DNA of 64,000 nucleotides, taken from assembly GCA_949825045.1 (NCBI GenBank), contig OX463809.1, forward strand, positions 7,901,501-7,965,500. Reading direction: 5' to 3'. This stretch comes from Argyresthia goedartella (lineage: Eukaryota > Arthropoda > Insecta > Lepidoptera > Argyresthiidae). Shown here piece by piece: positions 60,331 to 64,000 of this stretch. Under the pieces are notes generated by a model that worked only from the letters and a program-made list of their open reading frames with translations, had not been told where the DNA came from and did no database searches. The position numbers and the translations under genes were made by a program. Numbering within the stretch: the stretch's first letter is position 1; each line of letters opens with the position of its first letter.

Positions 60331-60765
60331 GTAGTTTATGTGACTGCTACATAATCGAGGGCTTTAATACTCGATAGTGGGTTCCCACTATAATATCACT
60401 CGAGAGTTTTAATGTCTCTTTATGTACAGTTACATACACTAGTTTATCTACACACATATCATAAGCTCTCTTTGATGTGTTCAGGAACCGCATGTTGGAC
60501 CGGCTTGTGGCATTGATAATTGCTCTGCAGTGTTTAGCTTGTTCTGTAGTACCAACTTCACAGACAAACTAGGGGCGGCACGCAGGCCGGCGTCGGCGTT
60601 CGAAATTTGAATGTCATAATTTGACAAATTTTGGTACATTATGGTCATAATGATCAATATTCAGATACGAAATGAGTTTTTAAAAATAAGTTTATCATTA
60701 TGCTGGTCGTAACGTGTGGTTTTTGGAGGGTTTAAAGAGGGTTTATGAAACGTGTGTAGATAAAA
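60331..60765 (+). repeat. Dispersed repeat D1, copy 2
   Basis: Matches 17868-18356 in order and orientation with scattered small insertions and deletions. Confidence 0.75.
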
Positions 60766-61267
60766 TCATTTATGGCATCAATAGTAGCATCATCAATTCT
60801 CCATCATTTAGTAAACATCGGCACATAATTTCTGCGCACAGATTAATAAAGAGTTGAAACAGATAGGACTCTCCGAAAAATATTCAACTAAATAGCGACT
60901 CTTGCTATAAAGAAATAAAGTGCAATTCACCCTGCACAGTGCGGCGCTTGAAAATTGGATATTCACCTACAAGTTGCCTCTCTTTTTATCGCGTATCTCG
61001 CGTATCATGTGTAACGTTAGGGTTACTGTCAGGGTACTGCCAGCCTTATGGCGTAAGTCGTCTGAGCTATGAACTTCATATAGACTTTTACGTTTGACAC
61101 CTTGCACCAGCTTCATCTGTCTAATTGGTATCACGCAAGTAGCATTACAATGGAGGCCACACCCAAGCTCATTGAATGAAGCCTAGAAGCCCTCGGTGAT
61201 ACCCCGCAATCGATGCAATTGTATGAGCATGAGATGAACCATAGACACACGTTATGAACTTCAGAGA
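60766..61267. other. Non-coding, nothing recognised
   Basis: No supported gene. Confidence 0.35.
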
Positions 61268-61269
61268 GT

Positions 61270-61545
61270 TACGCCGTAAGGCTGCAGGTTGGCAGTGACC
61301 CTGCCTACGAAGCCAAGGGTCCCGGGTTCGAGTTCCGGTGGGGGCAAATATTTGTATGATGAGAACGGATGTTTCTACCCTAGTCATGGTTGTTTATCTA
61401 TCTAAGTATAATATATTAATTATCTAATTATCTATATAAGTATATGTAATATGTGGATCGTTGTATAGTACCCAAGATACAGGGCATCCTAGTTTGGGGC
61501 TAGAACAATGTGTGTAAATAGTGTCCAAGGTATTACTATTAGGTA
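61270..61545 (+). repeat. tRNA-derived SINE S2, copy 2
   Basis: 'ggttggcagtgaccctgcct' then 'gggttcgagttccggtg', resembling pol III A and B boxes, followed by the body 'acccaagatacagggcatcc'. Related to 33005-33245 in the opposite orientation. Confidence 0.7.
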
Positions 61546-61780
61546 CTATTACTATTACTCTTGAGACGAATAATTCATCTGAATAATTACTTAGCAGCTG
61601 CTAACTAATGAATATTATTCTCCATTTGGGCACATAACATTGTTATAAAGTGTAAAGTAAACTCAGTAGATAGGCATACACTATTAATCCAGTGTACGAC
61701 ACTAAATAGAAATTAAATATTAATAATGAAAATTATCGGTAGAAGTACGTTTCTTTACCTTTCGATTTCGAGGAAATGTG

Positions 61781-62878
61781 AAAAAAAACCGGCCAAGTGC
61801 GTGTCGACTTCGCACATTTAGGGTTCCGTAATACATTTTGAATATAAGCCAAAATAAATAAATTAGGAAAGTACTCACTTCACCTACACCTGATACATCT
61901 AGCTAAAATATCACTATCATTCTTCATCAGCAAATAATTACTTTGTTTTTAATAGTGATTGTATAAATGACAAAGTTATATTTGCGGTTTTTAATAAATG
62001 TTTTATATCTTAAAAACTGCTTATTTTATTTTGTTCAAACTAATTTTCATTGAAACTGTTTATTGTGGTACAATATTGAGGAAAAATGGTTTCAGGGACC
62101 TCAATGTCATTTTTAAAGACCTATCTATAATCACCCGCCACATACAGGTTTGATGAAAAAAATATTTTTTGGTTTCAGTTAAGGGGAGCCCCCCTTAATT
62201 TTTTTTTTTACTTTTTGTATAAAAATCATAAACCGGTTCACAAAATACATCCACATACTAAGTTTAAACTGTGTAATCTTCATAGTTTCGGAATAAAGTT
62301 GCTGTGACATACGGACAGACGGACATTTTTTTTTTCAATTCAATTCAAAGATTTTTGAATTGAATTGAAAAAAAGAGAACGTGATAACATAATCAAACAA
62401 GCATAATAAAATATTAAGTGGATGCCTAATTATTAGTAGGTACATAATATATTGGGGGCAAGGAACTGGTTTAATGCCAGATGTCGGTGTCTTGTAAAAA
62501 GTCATTAATTTTATAGTAGGCCTTTGTGCACAAAGTGTGCTTTAAACATGTTTTTAATCGAGCTTCAGTGAAGTTTTGTATTTCTTGCGGAATTTTATTA
62601 TAGAAGCGTATATACAGTGTCCCCTAAAAGAACTACTAAATTTTGTGAGTCTGAGCATTGGAAAAGAAGTTTATGTTTATTTATAGTTTGAACATTGTTG
62701 CGGCTTTCAAAACCATTGAAAGCTACTAATATTTTTCCTCACATACATTAGTTTTTCACAAGTTATATTGACTTGCAATTGTTAGGATGTTGGTTTCTTC
62801 AAAGACAGAGAGACCCTTATAGTTTCGTCATGTCTCCGAAACTATAAGGGTTTTTGTTTCTCTACGGAACCCTAAAAA
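61781..62878 (+). repeat. Lepidoptera-type repeat LR, interrupted by a LINE fragment
   Basis: Begins 'aaaaaaaaccggccaagtgc' and ends 'ctacggaaccctaaaaa'. A LINE 3' fragment lies between the 'acggacagacggac' block (about 62310) and the last part (about 62815). Confidence 0.7.
62330..62810 (-). pseudogene. LINE 3' fragment inside repeat LR
   Basis: In reverse it reads like the last coding segment and 3' UTR of a jockey/CR1-type LINE, similar to 45650-45913 ('TNILTIASQ'-like). An AATTC-rich tail lies at 62336-62367. Confidence 0.5.
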
Positions 62879-62883
62879 CGTAA

Positions 62884-63112
62884 AGGTGGGTCCAGGCATG
62901 TTTTTTATCCGTAAATACCTCCGATCGTAATAGCGTCGCGATCGATAGCGATCCAAGAACGCTAGTTTGGACGCCCGGATCGGCTGCGATCAAGACGCGC
63001 CGTACCACCATACCGTAGTAGCGAACGGGCGTCCAAACTAGCATTCTTGGATCGCGACGCTGATACGATACGGAGGTACCTTACGGACAAAAGAACATGT
63101 CTGAACCCGCCC
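62884..63112. mobile_element. Palindromic MITE, 229 bp
   Basis: Ends 'aggtgggtccaggcatg' and 'catgtctgaacccgccc' are inverted, as are inner blocks ('gatccaagaacgctagtttg' near 62950 and its inverse near 63035). TAA flanks both sides (62881-62883, 63113-63115). A three-base TWA duplication suggests the PIF/Harbinger group. Confidence 0.65.
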
Positions 63113-63115
63113 TAA

Positions 63116-64000
63116 CGTTCATATGTTTTATTATTATTTAGGCAGCCAAATGGGGGGGGGGGGGGGTGAGAAGGTTAAACAGTGATTATTAGGTTATAGC
63201 TAAATACCATTCTTCTAAAATACCGATAAATAAAGTGGCAAACTATCTTATCATTTTTGTCGATAGCAGTCAATGCAACATCTATCTGTAGTAAGCGCCC
63301 ACAAAAGCACAAAACACATTGATACTCAACCCAACATTGAACCTAGGCTGTTACTAAAATTGTACGTGAAAAGAATCCTACCCTGTCAAAACTATATTGG
63401 TATTTAGTCATCCAACGTAAAACGGTCGTATGATGTGTAAAGAGTGTCGGTACATACAGGTTGTCCAGTAAATCGATGCAAAGACTTAAACCGAAGCTAG
63501 TACAGACCATTTAGAACCATTTGAGCCAAACATACATACGGCGAAGTCTTACCGTTAATTTTTTATTAGGTAATGATTTTAGTGTTTTTGAAGAAAGTTG
63601 CAAGATTTTCACCGTTAGTGATTATCATTGCGAAACTAAACAATATTTGGATTATTTTACAATTTATTCTAATAAATCACATAATAAGCATTCTAATAAA
63701 TCTTGATTTGTGCATCTGCTACGTCAGACTTAGTTTTTACAGACCATTGAATAGCACGACAAATTTCAATCATCAATAAAATAAGTTTTTCGGACCTAAT
63801 TTAACAAAAACAAGTGAAAGCTTTTTACGTGGAAATCTTTAAAAAACATTCTTAGATAATGATCTTTTATTTAAGGTATTATTGACGTAGAATACCTCAC
63901 ACGTTCTTAAAGTTATGACCTACTAACCAGTTTGAGGGAGAAAAATAGACTTTTTAGACAGTCTTTTTAATAAATTAATTTCATGCTCGAAGTGAGATCC
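63116..64000. other. Non-coding, nothing recognised
   Basis: Contains a run of 15 G (63152-63166). Short frames (63521-63779) have no domain. Confidence 0.4.

Overview
The window looks like an intergenic to intronic stretch of an insect genome, most likely Lepidoptera. It is AT-rich with short introns. It carries tRNA-derived SINEs, jockey-type LINEs (one with a baculovirus-FP-like ORF1), an RTE LINE with a triplet-repeat tail, BEL/Pao and Gypsy LTR retrotransposons, and several copies of a repeat whose ends read 'ccggccaagtgc' and 'acggaaccctaaaa'. No rRNA, functional tRNA, CRISPR array or prokaryotic gene is seen. Several frames open for 60-130 codons here are chance or transposon remnants.

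Region 1 (861-17763) is one very large foldback-type element. Its two ends are long inverted repeats (start ACCGGTG, end CACCGGT) bounded by a perfect 9-bp target duplication CTTTACTGT. Each arm is mostly a tandem array of a 178-bp unit: about 17 units on the left, and about 27 on the right in opposite orientation. A roughly 1.1-kb centre without a transposase separates them. A BEL/Pao retrotransposon (985-8435, two 544-bp LTRs, 5-bp duplication TAAAT) sits in the left arm. The right arm still shows the uninterrupted version of that site. The BEL pol is open. Its gag has a one-base shift and an in-frame TAG lies before pol.

Region 2 (17764-29300) is repeat-rich non-coding DNA: dispersed repeats, SINEs, and the 3' end of a jockey-type LINE interrupted by an antisense fragment. 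It also holds a paralogous empty copy of the foldback target at 23249-23257.

Region 3 (29401-33705, minus strand) holds the one convincing host gene. No open frame shows it whole. I assembled six exons by hand from splice signals and phase (E1 33705-33465, E2 32895-32725, E3 32650-32471, E4 31869-31737, E5 31542-31382, E6 29642-29401). They give a 375-residue protein with a signal peptide that resembles the DUF4735 / C16orf89 family. Its introns have collected a SINE, a piece of the common Lepidoptera repeat, and an RTE LINE that is itself interrupted by another repeat.

Region 4 (33706-46300) contains short tandem repeats, dispersed repeats, two decayed plus-strand LINEs, a head-to-tail trimer of a 212-bp MITE (39779-40416), and a candidate solo LTR (about 41376-42414).

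Region 5 (46300-60180) is a nest. A minus-strand LINE (ORF1 with an FP-like domain, endonuclease, reverse transcriptase) is split by a Gypsy element with unusually long LTRs (2212 and 2206 bp, 4-bp duplication GTGT) and by a copy of the Lepidoptera repeat. The Gypsy LTRs differ by only about 1%, yet pol carries three stops and two frameshifts.

Region 6 (60331-64000) has a second copy of the 17.9-kb dispersed repeat, a SINE, a Lepidoptera repeat interrupted by a LINE fragment, and a 229-bp palindromic MITE with TAA duplications.
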